A stretch of DNA of 64,000 bases from Symsagittifera roscoffensis (taxonomy: Eukaryota; Xenacoelomorpha; Acoela; Convolutidae), in the NCBI RefSeq assembly GCF_963678635.1, contig NC_087068.1, positions 35,533,436 through 35,597,435 on the forward strand. The letters run 5' to 3'. The notes beneath the pieces were generated by a model. It ran no database searches. It was not told the origin of the DNA and was given only the letters and a program-made list of their open reading frames with translations. A program made the translations under genes and the position numbers. This document shows, piece after piece, positions 24,006-36,649 of this stretch. Position 1 is the stretch's first letter; each line of letters opens with the position of its first letter.

Positions 24006-24205
24006 NNNNNNNNNNNNNNNNNNNNNNNNNNNNNNNNNNNNNNNNNNNNNNNNNNNNNNNNNNNNNNNNNNNNNNNNNNNNNNNNNNNNNNNNNNNNNNN
24101 NNNNNNNNNNNNNNNNNNNNNNNNNNNNNNNNNNNNNNNNNNNNNNNNNNNNNNNNNNNNNNNNNNNNNNNNNNNNNNNNNNNNNNNNNNNNNNNNNNNN
24201 NNNNN
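24006..24205. other. Assembly gap of 200 N
   Basis: Run of exactly 200 undetermined bases, probably a scaffold gap of nominal size. Reading frames crossing it are meaningless. Confidence 0.99.
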
Positions 24206-24828
24206 TAAAAGCATGTGTGAACAAGTTATGAGTTGAAAAGATTAACATTTGTTCATTGTTCTCGAAGGTAAACAATTAAAACAATAGCTTTTTTGTTAAT
24301 GTAGTATTTGCAATACTTCAACTTTCTTTCGGCTTCAAAGTCTCAACTTGTTATTTTTTTCGTTTTTTGAAAGCAAATAGTTCTCCGCTGAAAACTAACT
24401 GTTTCGTAGCCAAAATTGGTCTGCTATCTCAAAAGTACTCCTATCATAAATACTACTTTATTTTCTTCAAAATCGGAACAAAAATAGAAACAAAAGGTCA
24501 ACACACTTCTTGGCTAGATCATTCTAGAATACAACAGGAATTGGAAAAAATCAACAGTTTTTCTATCAAATCAAAATTTTAATTCTGATTGAAAAAATGG
24601 GTTTCTTAAAATCCTTGTTTAACATCCGAAAACATGTTGACAATAATGCACACCCAATAAAAAATTTTGATCAATAATAACTATTATTGAGTCAGTTACA
24701 AACTTTGATGCGTATAGATTTCATACCGAGAGGTTTTAAATTCTTTCACTAGCTGGTTTGATATTGCTATCTTGTCAACCAAAAATCAAAACAAGCAGCA
24801 CTCGATATCTTTCTTAGTTTAGCTCAAA
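24206..24828. other. Upstream region of the DRAM-like gene
   Basis: AT-rich. A 71-codon frame (24367-24582, +) has no recognised motif. Presumably it contains the promoter of the following gene, but I see no convincing core promoter element. Confidence 0.35.
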
Positions 24829-25575
24829 ATGACATTTTGTTTATTCTCCGGACTGGCTTGGTTCCCAGTACTGACTGCAGCTTTTGGAGCTCTTTCTATG
24901 GTTGTACCATTCTCCATAGGGTACAAATATGACCAGTTGTCATCCAAATTACCCTTCGTCAGCGACGCCGGCTCAGTAGCACCCGCCAGCACTTTTTTCA
25001 CTTTTTTCGTCGTCTCCTTCGCTTTCTGCTGCATGATGACCGCCTTCATTCGCTTCTCCCACATACGAGGCATCCTAGGACACGACAAGATAGGGATCCA
25101 GAGGGCAAACGTCTTGGCGCTGCTCCTCGCGATAATCGTAACCATTGGATTAAATTTGGTCGCAAGTTTCCCAGAGAGCGTCAACTTCACTGTTCACATA
25201 ATTGGCTTCTGCATGTCCATTGGACTCGCACCCTTTTACTGCTTCCTGCAACTCTATTTGAGCCAGAAGCTCGCATCAGAAGGACACTTCCCGAAGAACA
25301 AAGTGCTCTTCGTCTTCCGCTTGTTCCTCATGATTGTGAGTGGCGTTGGGTTTCTTGTCACCTCGATGCTGTTCCTCTTTGAAGGCTACACTTATCTCTA
25401 CGAACCAGAAGAAGACGAAGAGACACTCTATTACACGTGCAGTGGGGCCGAGTGGGCAGCTACTGCTGCCTTCATCCTCTTCTTGTTGACTCTGGCCAAG
25501 GAGTTCTCGGCCATAAATGTGACCATTTTCGTAGAGGTCCTCAACGGACATGTTAACCGCGACGAAACTGTTTAA
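24829..25575 (+). CDS. DRAM/TMEM150 (Frag1/DRAM/Sfk1) family membrane protein
   Basis: Complete 248-codon single-exon gene. Family members are six-pass membrane proteins of lysosomal or plasma membranes linked to autophagy and lipid organisation. The N-terminus MTFCLFSGLAWFPVLTAAF is a first membrane helix as in DRAM proteins. The short motif PFVSDAGSVAP (residues 42-52) corresponds to the conserved SDxGxxAP loop motif. Further hydrophobic segments lie near residues 55-76, 93-113, 122-144, 159-184 and 207-226. An acidic loop (EPEEDEE, 192-198) precedes the last helix. Length fits DRAM1/DRAM2 (about 240-270 residues). Its codons are much richer in G/C than the surroundings, as expected for a selected gene. 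No intron is needed, and the start follows ctcaaa. Whether it is DRAM or TMEM150 orthologue needs a tree. Confidence 0.85.
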   Translation: MTFCLFSGLAWFPVLTAAFGALSMVVPFSIGYKYDQLSSKLPFVSDAGSVAPASTFFTFFVVSFAFCCMMTAFIRFSHIRGILGHDKIGIQRANVLALLLAIIVTIGLNLVASFPESVNFTVHIIGFCMSIGLAPFYCFLQLYLSQKLASEGHFPKNKVLFVFRLFLMIVSGVGFLVTSMLFLFEGYTYLYEPEEDEETLYYTCSGAEWAATAAFILFLLTLAKEFSAINVTIFVEVLNGHVNRDETV

Positions 25576-28080
25576 TGACTTTACCTTTACCCAGTATTTA
25601 CGGAATGGTGGTGGTGATGGTGGGGGATGGGGTCGGCTGTAGGTCTTTCAACAAATTGTCTCAAACGTATACACAGAAGTTTTTGTCAAAGTGGAGCCTA
25701 TGGCGTTTCAGCAGATCTCAGAAAACCCATATGGTCGATAAAAAATATGGACAAAATTTGGAAATTTGGAAACACTAAAGAGATCAATCAACCCACCCCT
25801 TCACGGCAAACATACATAAGTATCTGTTTCTAACTCTGCTGAAACTTGCACAAAAGTCCATTTAGTATCATTCCGTAGTACCATTCCGAAGGTTAAATAG
25901 CTTGCAAACTTATCAAAATTTAAAGTTTTATATCAATAGTTCTATATTTTGTGCAATGCTACTACATTTTTGATGAATTTGGAAACCATTTGAGAATCAA
26001 TTGGTAATTTGTTTGGGCTCAGTTTAAACAGAATACAGTTTAATTGAAAAACACCGAACGACATATTGAGACGATGTTTATAAGCCCGAACTAATTACCA
26101 ACTGATTCCCAACTGGTGTATCCTATTTGAACTTAGAGCGATGACTTCATGTTATAATGAGAATGAGGGCTATCTTTCTAATTTCCATTGTCATTCAATT
26201 CACTGTGCAAACTGAAACTGTGTCAATTCGCTGTGCAAAAAAAAGTTTAAAAAGGAGAAAATTTTATTTTGATATCCCCGGGTGTAGGCTGTTAAATTTT
26301 AAACATTTCGAGCCTCTTTTGGCGCGCTCTCTCGCCTCGCATATTTATTGTAAACTAACGCCAAGCCGCTTTCAGAAAATATAAAAAGTGTGTGAGCTAA
26401 AAAAGAATGTCGTAAATTAGTACCCAAGGGATGATTTTTTGAAAATTTTTGACTACCGGAATTGACAGGGTACAGGAGGTTTTGAACAAAAATCTGTTGC
26501 ATGGACGCAGTATAAAATCTAAATTTTGATTTAAAAAAGCTATAATAACGGCTAGCGTGAACAGGAGTTTTAGATGACTAGATGGTGTGGTTTTTTGAAA
26601 AGTTTTTTCTTAGGTCAACTCTTTTGAGTTTTTTTTTGGTTTTGACGACATCTTATAATGATCTGATCACATTTTGCTGTTTCGTATTTTGCCGTAATTG
26701 CTGTTAGAAAAGAATGGCAATCAGGTTTCAGTCGCATCGCCCCTTATCCTCCGTAAAATGTGATCGGTTTCTCAAATTTTTTTTTATTATTTGAATCGCA
26801 TGCGCTATCTATCATACGGTCTGACCGACACCAACACAATATTGGAGGACTCGATTTTTAAAAAGTGTTTGCGGCGCTTTCTCGTGTAAGACTCGGATTC
26901 GGGCTAAAAACGTGCTTCAACATATGCAAATTATCGGCCATTCAAACAAATAAACAGAACACAGAACAACATTTAATAAAAAAAACGTCTGATATAATAA
27001 GATAGTAGTTCCGGTTAACATGAATTCAAAACGTTTCCAACAATCTCAAAACAGTAAACATTTTTGATGGCAAATTGACCTTAATCTCAGTAACTTTTAA
27101 ACCTCTTATCCGTTTATAAATTATAATTTTAGCTAATTTTCATGCCATATGACTTTCATTATTTTAAAAGCGAACATCCTCAGCCCCGAATGAGCGAAAA
27201 CTGGTGCGAGCTTTACGGCCAGCCGAGTAAGCTACATGGAACGATTGGGCCATGGCTACGGCGGATCGGGCGATTTTATCTTTTCCATAATTGAAGATTT
27301 TATCACGAGCCAAAATAACGTCACTATCGGAGTGCCACTTACTGCGTTTATTCAGAGCTGCTACTAAATCCCAAAGCCAACAACTCAAAATTAAATTGAC
27401 GTAGCTTTGCGCTCGTATACATTGCTTTCGATGGTCTGATTGCATTTGATAAAAAAGAAAAGGGAAGCTAGGAACATTTAGGCTTAACAAAAATTGTTTG
27501 CAGCCAACACCTCAAAACCATCTTGACTTACACTTATTGAAATTTCCAGGGCGAGATATCAGTGAATGTTTTACGAGACATAAATTTATTTCATTAACTT
27601 CAGTAGTGAGTTTCCTATTTTCTATTATTGTGTAGGATACTCTCTTACAACGCCGAACGATTCGTTTTCATGAACCACTGTAATGCAAGGCTGCCGGAGG
27701 ATTGAACTTTCATTTAATACCTTTTTCGCCAGCTCTGCGGGTGCTTGTGCGTTCCGTGACTGAATACACATCAAGATTTCTTTCTCTTTTTGCCGTTATC
27801 GGACCAAATGACCGATGGAGTACACCGACAAGCAACGAATCTTTCGATTCCCATTACACTTGAACTCGTGTCCACGGATGAGACGAAAAAGACTGAGATT
27901 TAGTATTGGGCCAAAAAGTTTCACGAATGTAACCAGCCGAAAATAGAGTGTGATGAAGAGACCGTGTTTTAGGCAACAAATTACTTAACCAGTTAAGGTT
28001 TGAGTTCAAATAAAAAATAAGTCAGATAGCCAAATATTTTTTTTGAAAACCCAAATCCTGATTCATCAAATTAGGTTTAA
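25576..28080. other. Downstream intergenic region, no convincing gene
   Basis: Includes the presumed 3' untranslated region of the DRAM-like gene. No clear AATAAA signal was found close by. A 75-codon frame at 26157-26384 (+) starts with a signal-peptide-like MRAIFLISIVIQFTV, but the rest is unremarkable. A 108-codon minus-strand frame (27490-27164) contains AVAMAQSFHVAYSAGRKART and lies in locally higher GC, but I recognise nothing in it. Confidence 0.35.
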
Positions 28081-29100
28081 AATTAAGCTTTGATTGTTTT
28101 CAAAATCATCCCTATTTTCCGAACTGTTTTAACAACTGAGTGAACTGTAATTAAAATGATTTTCTGAACTGTTTTAGGAATTGGCTTAGATATAATTAAT
28201 AGGCAAAACGGTGTCGAGAAATAAAAAAAAAAGAGGTTTCGAATTATTGAATTATAACTAACAAAAATTATAACAATTGAATTAGACAAAACAGTTGAAT
28301 GAAAAAGAGGACAAAACAGTTTTAAGAAAATTAAAGTAATATAATGTTACCGAGTATCTTTCTCGCCTAGAAAAAAACTCATAGAGCTCAGAATCAAAGC
28401 AAGACCTGAGATCCTGAACGATCGACACCATTTCGAGCTCTAAGAAAAAACGGAGTTTAGACTGTGATAAATAAAAGTACCGTTATAGACTGCAAAAAAC
28501 TTAGTTGCAATACGAACAAACAATGAACTAAAATAAAAACCAGTTCAATTTTTTGTTTTATACATCAGTGAAATGCAACTTTAACAAACCCATTTTTTGT
28601 TTCAAATGGCGCAATCACAATCATATATACCTTTACCTAATCATTCCAAATTTTGTAGACAATCAAAAACTAGCCAGAAAAATAAAACCAAAACATATAC
28701 TTATTGATTGTAAAATAACACCAGTATATACCTATTGATTGTAAATCGTTAGTCCGATGGTTGTGAACTGTTTTTCATGAAGTGCTTGGTTAAGTGATGT
28801 AGTCGAGTTTGAGATAATTCATTGTCTTCCTGATTATTATATAATGGAAGTGATAATGGGTTATTGAAATGGTAATATGATGTCCATGAAAGTGTGGGAA
28901 ACAGGGTATCTTCGTCAACGTAAAATATTTGATCGTTGTTAGTGGTTTGGGAGTAAGGGTATTGTGGAAAGTATGGTCAGCGCATTTGTAGAAATGCTGG
29001 AGTGTTTTTATGGAGTGCGTGAACGGAAAACATTCTAGGAGGTCGAGGGTTGGTAAGCATTGGGGTATTGGGATGTTTTCGTTTAAATGCCCGGTGGGCT
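28081..29100. other. AT-rich stretch left of the retrovirus-like element
   Basis: A short motif (gaactgtttta / aaaacagtt) recurs near 28120, 28165, 28290 and 28315 in both orientations. This stretch would hold the 3' end and long terminal repeat of the minus-strand retroelement, but I could find no matching repeat on the other side. Confidence 0.3.
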
Positions 29101-29108
29101 CGGGTTTC

Positions 29109-32100
29109 TTAAATTGTGGATGCTGTGTTCATCTGGAGTTGGGTGTGGAGTGAACGGAAAGGGGTTGCAAAAGGGGTTGAAAAAGTGGACGGACTGGGCT
29201 CGCAGTTTTGGAATTCAGCTGTAGTTTCTATATCGAATTTGTTAAATTGTGAGATGGTATGAAAAACTGTGTGTGTGGAAATATTGTCAGAATCCATGCG
29301 TGGCGAATTATTAGTGTATGATGGCATGGGGGAGGGAGTAAGATCAGAGATCGATACGTTAGGAGAGTGGCGTTTGAGATTGGATGGTTGAGGGATCCAA
29401 TCTGGCGGCTCATCGTGCGCTAAAAGATGAGTGTTCTGAGAACGGAATTTAGTGGTATGAGGCTGTTCTATGATTTGTTTGTACGTGTCTTCTGTATTTG
29501 GTTGACGGATTTTTATATGAGTAACTGGACTTTGTGGGTAGCTATGACTTGTAGAGATGTGCTCTGTTACTGTTGTATTTCTAAAGATGGTACTAAAGAT
29601 AACGGATGATTGTTCTGAAGGTTGTCTAATTGTGGTGCTTTAGGTGTTGTATTTTTGTTGTCTTGTGAAGTATCATATGCATTTGGCGTGGTTGATAGTT
29701 TTTCGATGTTTTCATTTATTTGAGCGTCAAGAAGAATTTCGTTATTTGAGGTCAAAAATTTTTCAAAAACTCTGCGAATAACATGCGCGCTACAATTGCT
29801 TGTTTGCTTACTTATGTGTGTGTTGCGCATGTGTTATAGATTTCTGTCAATAATGAGAAGAGCAATCCAAAAAATTAAATATTGCGTATAAAATAGTCAA
29901 TCTTTCTAAAACGTAGTAGGGCCATCCTAGAAAGACGAGAAGTTCGTTTTTTAATTTTACAAAACTGAAAATATTAATAGGTGAACTATCTTGTGGAGGG
30001 TATTTTCCACCATTTAAATGGATATAATCTTTTATATCTTTAAAATATCCATTGTAATCCTGTGGAGAGATGTCTGAAATCCTGCGGCTTCTGCAAGTTT
30101 TCTTAAAATTTGGTCAATGGATTGTCTTTGTAGTTTATCCATTTTTGTGAGGAGTTCTTGAAACTGTTGTGTTTGAATATGATGTTGTATGTCGGATCTG
30201 GAGTATATATTTTTTGATTGTAAATCTATATTTGGGTTTCTCGCAATAACTTTGCTATTTTTTGGTGAAAACTTCCTTAATGGTGGCATAAGTGTAGGGT
30301 ATGGTGTGAGAAGATAGTATTTAGCTGAGAAGACATCTGAATTTAGCTGTACAACATTATGGCTGTTTTCAGATCCACATGGGACGGCTGTATCCCAAAA
30401 TATGTTCGTCTAGACAGTGTGGCTACAAAATGTACTTCATTTTTGTAGAATATAGGGATTATTTTTTAACATATTTTATCTTCAAAAACATATAATGATG
30501 ATACTTTTTTCGTACATGTGTAAAACCATAATATATTTCCTTTGTAGTTTATAAAATTCGATCTGTTGCTTGATAGCAAATATCTTGCGTAAGATTTTTT
30601 TATTACCGCAAGTGCAAGTGATTGTACATTTGTAAAAGTTCAAGTTCACATAAGTGATGAAGCATTTCTAGTTCTGATAGTGACCTTTCTTGAAAAATTC
30701 GGCTTACTGTATAGTCCAATTTCATGTCTACATGAAAGTCATAGTAAATTGTACCAAAATAGGTATTGTTCATGAGTGATAGCTCTTGTAAACGTGTACT
30801 GCCTTTGTCTTGTAGGTAAAGTTTTCCACCAGTATTTCCTGTGTTTTTTAGAAATGTTTCTGGGATATATGATTTTTCCTCGTTTTTATTGTGATAAATT
30901 GGATATGGGTTACTTAGTATTTTTCCTGTTTTTATGTCGAAACTTTTTCGTATTCAACAAGAATGTCTGAGTACTGTGTTCTATGAAGTGGAGTTTTCAA
31001 TTTGCAAGCGAGGTCTATTTCGGAGTAGATTTGAAAACGTGTCAATTTATTTTCTATTCCATCGATATTGTTATAACGCTTTCTGTTTTGTCGGATTTTA
31101 TCAGGGTTTACTTTATCATAAAAGATTGTTTCAATAAATTATTTTTGATGAAATTTTATCATTCTTGCGTGTATTTTTGCAACTTTTAAATGTGGAACAA
31201 GGGTCTTCGGGGAACCAAACAATAGTTGCTTGTATTCGTGTTGTTGGATCGCAATAACCTTGGTCATTTTTGCGAGGTAAGTCTATTCCCTAATAAATTA
31301 TGATGTCGTCTTTTAAAACTCGTATTAGTTGTTTTTTTCTAATTCGATTTTTCAACCAAAATACATTTTTCTCGATATCTTTTGTTTTTGTGTCTGCTTT
31401 ACAATTAGAAGGTGTGTTTATTCCAATGTGTGATATCCAATTTTTAACATGGAGATCATAAAATAAACGTTCATGGGACGGGTATTCTTCGTCTAATTTT
31501 GATGACATTGGTATCTTTCAAGTTCTGCTTGGTGTGCAGAGTCTGGAAAAACTTGAAAATTCACCAAGAGTTACTCGGTTTATGGTGTATTTATGTAGTG
31601 TTTTTTGATCATTTTCTTCACAATCACAGTGTGTGACTAAAAAAAATCTTGTGGCCCTGTTTGAGGGGTAGAATTTTTATGGGATGTTGGTTTATGAAAA
31701 AATAAGGGGAGAGAGGGTTTGCAGAAAAAGTTCATTAAAAGATACATGTGTAGGATAGTCCCGAATATGGGTTATAGAATGCGATCTATGCAAGTGTCTT
31801 TTTTGTATATCTATCGTATTTATAGATAAATTCTGTTGTGATAAATGGGGGAGGTCTTGAATGAGCTGTTTTATCTGGTGGAGCTAGCGGGAGAAGGTGA
31901 TGTACTAAATCATTTAATTTTACTGTTATTTCAAGTTTAAGTGTTAAATTGTCTTGTGTAAGGTTTTGTGTGTTGTAATCCTGTATGTTTTTGTGAATAT
32001 CGTGTCTGTATTATAATCTGTTGAGTGCCCAATTGTGTAGTCTGTTGCTATCAAAATGTTGACCAAATAAAGGAGGGGATGCTACGAATGTATTCCAATC

Positions 32101-32880
32101 TAATCGTAGGGGTATATTATTGGTTAAAATTTCTCTATATCTATCGTCTAAATTTGTAGGGAAATTCAGAAGAAATGTTGTCGTTGGGTTTTGACTTTTT
32201 GTTGAAGGGGTTGACGGTAGTGATTCAATTTCTGGTAATGACAAAGATGTTTCCAATGAGATATCTATAGGGTCGTTTACCAAGGTTTGGTTCACCTTGA
32301 GTGAAAGCTTGTGTCATCCAATGTGGGAGACGTTGTGTTAAAGTTGGGGGGTTAAAGGAATTTTCACGAACTCACTCGGATGTGGGGGTTGATTCTAAGT
32401 AATCCGATGTTATGTTCGGAGTGTTTTGTTGTGAAATTGATTGTAATGGTGGAGGGGTAATTTGAATTGTATTACTGGAAAGGTCCAAAGGATTTGTGGA
32501 TGATGATGAGGGTATATTAAAATGAACTCTGGGAGTTGTAAAATTTCTATTACGTCTTGGATGTATGATTTTTCTATGTATTGTAGATGTTTAATTTAAC
32601 TTTTTACTAGGGTATCTTGTTCTGTTAAGGTCTTGGTGGAGAGAGGTTTTATATTGTATGTTGGTTTGTATTGTGGGTCGCTTAGATGTGCGTGGCGAAC
32701 TACGGGTGTTAAAGGTTCTGATAACAATGCTTTTTTTTTCTTCAAATGTAAATGGATTTTCTTGAAATGGAATACGAATTGATGATTGGGGGTGATTTGT
32801 TTGACTAGACGTTGGTGTTTTTGGAGATTCCTGGGATGTCGTCGTCGGCGGGGACTGTTGTGTTGGTTGTTGATAAGCAA
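29109..32880 (-). pseudogene. Env-like 3' region of a retrovirus-like element, degenerate
   Basis: A series of broken minus-strand frames: 32880-32596, 32295-32011, 31508-31290, 30289-30032, 29830-29567 and 29327-29109. The first two are Ser/Thr/Pro/Asn-rich. The middle part (about 31.3-30.3 kb) has Cys-containing segments such as CDPTTRIQATIVWFP near 31240. The 30289-30032 frame has a heptad-like LLTKMDKLQRQSIDQILRKL stretch, as in fusion-type glycoproteins. Its location downstream of integrase on the same strand is where env sits in retroviruses and errantivirus-like Gypsy elements. The assignment is by position and general character. Stops and frameshifts throughout make it non-functional. 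Confidence 0.35.
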
Positions 32881-34139
32881 CTTTGAAAAGATATTCAGTT
32901 TTTACTTTTGAAGAAATTTTATGTTGTTTATAATATCTTCAAAGAAAATGATTAAAAGTATTGTTGCTAGTGCAAAAGTTATCATTGCTTTTTACACATT
33001 TGCGAATTGTTAAAATTTGGGAGACTAAAAATGTGAAAAATAGCATTAAAAGAAGAAAAACGTCTTTTTTGTTAATTAAATGTCTTAACAATTAGATAGT
33101 TGTTTAAATATAACCTGAGGAGGTGGTCAGGAATTTTTACGAAGTTGAGATAGGCTTTTTGTAGTGAGTGAAAAATTACAAAAAAATTGCAAAAAAAATT
33201 ATGAAGAAAAAGAGAATTATTTCAAAGGTATAAAAAATATACTGACTTGAATGAAAATTGCTGAAGTAAAAATTGTTTTGAGAATACTCTTTTTTGGAGT
33301 TGAACTGATCGAGAAAAAAAAGCATTTGAAAATGGACTTATTCTTGCCAGATAATTTTTTTTGGGGCCAATTTTGAGTAAGTTAGGATTGTTTTTTGATT
33401 TTTGTCAATTGGGTTGGTTATAGGCAATTTTTGGTGGTGGGTAATCTGAGGGTCTAAGATTGAGCTTCCTTGTTTTTTGTATTTTGGGATGATCGGGGGT
33501 ATTCAAAAGTTTTTCTTAGTTTAGGCTAAATTATCATGTCTTGTTTTTAATTTAAGCTAATTTAATATTTTTCCTTGAGGGGAGTTTGGAGAGTAAATTG
33601 GGACAATATTATTAATCACTGTCCTTGTTGATAGGGGAGTGATGTAATATTCAAATTTTGTTAATTTCGGTTATCAAATATGAGCTTGTCGCTTATTTTT
33701 GACCTGGAGGTCTTCAAGTCATAGTTCATATATTTTGAAATCAGCAAAGTGTCGACAAAAGAAGTGGTGTCAGAATGGGGTGATGTTTAGATAGTTTCTG
33801 ATTGGCTAAACTTAAGCTAGTTGTTCAAGACTGTCAGCATGAGTTTTAGAAAAGCGAAGAAAGATTTATTACATTTGTGAAAATTCAAAATGATTAATTA
33901 ATTAGGAACGGGTTTTTAAAATTCAACTTTTAAAAATTTTTTAGATTGTGGAATAAAAGTCTTATAACTTTTTCGTGGTTGAATTTTAATTCGCGATGAT
34001 TGTCGCTGTTGGGATTGATTTCTTGTGATAAATTTTTTTCTTCTAATTTTCAATTTTTTCTTTGTTTTTGAGGTATTTGTTTATTATTTATTTCTTGAGG
34101 TTTTCAGTTTGTATATTACATCAGTGTTTTTGTCAATAA
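32881..34139. other. T-rich spacer of the retroelement
   Basis: No coding frame on either strand. From about 33363 onward it is the left part of a 2516-bp duplication whose second copy starts near 35879. Confidence 0.5.
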
Positions 34140-35870
34140 TTTGATATGGTCCTTTTCGGATTGGTTGTAACATTTGGATATTTCTTTTAGGTTACAAAAT
34201 TTGGTATTAAGACATACGTTCCGATTTTTAGGTCTGTAGCTGGCGTGAATCGTGAATTAATTTCTGATTGAACATTCTGTCCTTGTAATAGTTTTTTCTA
34301 TTTTTTTGATAAATTTCTTTGTTTTTATCTCTTTTTAGAAGCCATTCAGTATGGGTGCTAGAGGCCAATTTAAAGTTTTGTGGGTGATGAAAATGATCTT
34401 CATCGTGCGTGTGTAATGGTAAATTATAACAATTTGATTCTTCAGTGGGTTGGCAATGGCCTTTTGTGTTTTTGAGGATTTTGCTGTGAATCTTATTGGT
34501 TTCTGTGGTTTCTGGTTTCTTGGTTGTAGTTTTTGGATATTTCTTTTAGGTTAAAAACTTTGGTATTAAGACATACGTTCCAATTTTTAGGCTTCTAGCT
34601 GGTGTGAATCGTGAATTAATTTGTGATTGAACATTCTGTCTTTGTAATAGTTTTTTGCTATTTTTTTCGACAAACTTCAATGTTTTTATCTCTTTTTAGA
34701 AGCCATTCAGTATGGGTGCCGGAAGCTAATTTCAAGATTTGTGGATGATGAAAAGGATCTTCATCGTGCGTGTGTAATGGTAAGTTATAACAAATTGATT
34801 CTTTAGTAGGCTGGCAAAAGCCTTTTGTGTTTTTAGGGAATTTGCTGTGAATCTTATTGTTTTCCGTGGTTTCTGATAGAAAACCATTTCATAAGGATAT
34901 ATTTTTAGAATTACTGTTATCTGTGAACTATAAGCTAAGGGGAATAATTTCAAATCTGTTGACCATTCAGTGTATTTCGTATCATTTCCATTTATGATAC
35001 ATCTGAGGTACTCCTGTAGTGAACGGTTCATTCCTTCAAGTAAACGATTAGTCCATGGGGCATTAGACGTTCGTGGTTTTTGTTTAATGTTGTATAGATG
35101 GCATAATGGGATGTTTTCATTATTTTTGAATATAGTGCCATTATCGGTGACATTGATTTCTGGTAATCCAAATTTTGCTTTCCAGTGTTCGTAAAGTTTT
35201 GTATATGCAGAATAGGCATTCCATTGAGGTACTGGGTTGAGTGCTACATAGTATGTAAATGCATCAACTATAACCATTTTATATGAGTTTCCTTCTGAAG
35301 AGGGTGATATTGGTCCTTTTGTAACAAATGAGATTCTGTGGTTAAAATACATACTTTGTCATTTAAAATTTTGTTTTTCTGCTATCTGTTTCTGATGTGG
35401 GTATGGTTTTTTAACTGGCATGTTATGCAGTCGTTACATAATTGTTGGATAAAATTTGAGCATGTATTTTCTGATCCTGCATGTCTTTTTGTTTTGTTTT
35501 TAAGGAATGTGAAATGTGAAATGCTAGGAGTATCATACTTAGTGGTAAACAGGGTACGTTTAATTCAGATGTTTGGTATTCTAAAATTTTGATATTCTCA
35601 TTTATAGATGTTTTTTTAAATTTTCTGAAGTATCTAAGAAGTGTTTTGTTTCGTAAGAAGTGTTTTGTAAGAAGTGTTTTGGTATACCGTCTGCTCGCCA
35701 CGCTATCTTATTTTCGGCCGGATAGATTCGTTCAACTTCTTATTCTAATACCACTCTTAATTTTTTTCTTATATCTCCTAGTCTCAATAGATCTAGTGTA
35801 TACTGGTTTATTATGCGTGTTAGTTCTTTACGCGAGTATAAAATCTTCAAAGAAAATGATTAAAAGATTA
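34140..35870 (-). pseudogene. Retrovirus-like (Gypsy-type) integrase region, copy A
   Basis: On the minus strand: a pol linker (near 35700-35860), an integrase zinc-binding region (H-x3-H and following, in the frame 35701-35423), the DDE catalytic core (35352-34732) and a degenerate C-terminal domain to about 34140. The core shows VIVDAFTYYVAL for the first Asp, VTDNGTIF for the second, and the Glu in LLEGMNRSLQEY 35 residues later, i.e. the D-D-35-E pattern of retroviral and Gypsy integrases. A stop lies in the linker and others separate the domains. The C-terminal part (34195-34860) is itself a tandem repeat with a period of about 360 bp. No reverse transcriptase or RNase H is seen next to it. 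Confidence 0.75.
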
Positions 35871-36649
35871 TTTTTTTTGGGGCCAATTTTGAGTAAGTAA
35901 GGATTGTTTATTGATTTTTGTCAATTGGGTTTGTTATAGGCAATTTTTGGTGGTGGGCAATCTGAGGGTCTAAAATTGAGCTTCCTGGTTTTTTTTATTT
36001 TGAGATGATTGGGGGTATTCAAAAGTTATTCTTAGTTTAGGCTAAATTATCATGTCTTGTTTTTAATTTAAGCTAATTTAATATTTTTCCTTGAGGGGAG
36101 TTTCGAGAGTAAATTGGGACAATTTTGTTAATCATTGTACTAGTTGATAGGGGAGTGATGTAATATTCAAATTTTGTTAATTTCGGTTATCAAATATGAG
36201 CTTGTTGCTTTTTTTTGACCTGGAGGTCTTCAAGTCATAGTTGATATATTTTGAAGTCAGCAAAGTGTCGACTAAAGAAGTGGTGTCAGAATGGGGTGAT
36301 GTTTAGATAGTTTCTGATTGGCTAAACTTGAGCTAGTTGTTCAAGACTGTCAGCATGAGTTTTAGAAATGAGAAGAAAGATTTATTACTTTTGTGAAAAT
36401 TCAAATTGATTAATTAATTAGGAAGGGGTTTTTAAAATTCAACTTTTAAAAATTTTTTAGATTGTGGAAAGAAAGTCTTATAACTTTTTCGTGGTCGACT
36501 TTTAATTCGCGATGATTGTCGCTGTTGAGATTGATTTCTTGTGATAAACTTTTTTCTTCTAATTTTCAATTTTTTCTTTGTTTTTGAGGTATTTGTTTAT
36601 TATTTATTTCTTGAGGTTTTTAGTTTATATATTACATCAGTGTTTCTGT

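Noticed and set aside
23876-24275. Open frames of 92-112 codons across the N run
   Set aside because: They exist only because undetermined bases contain no stop codons.
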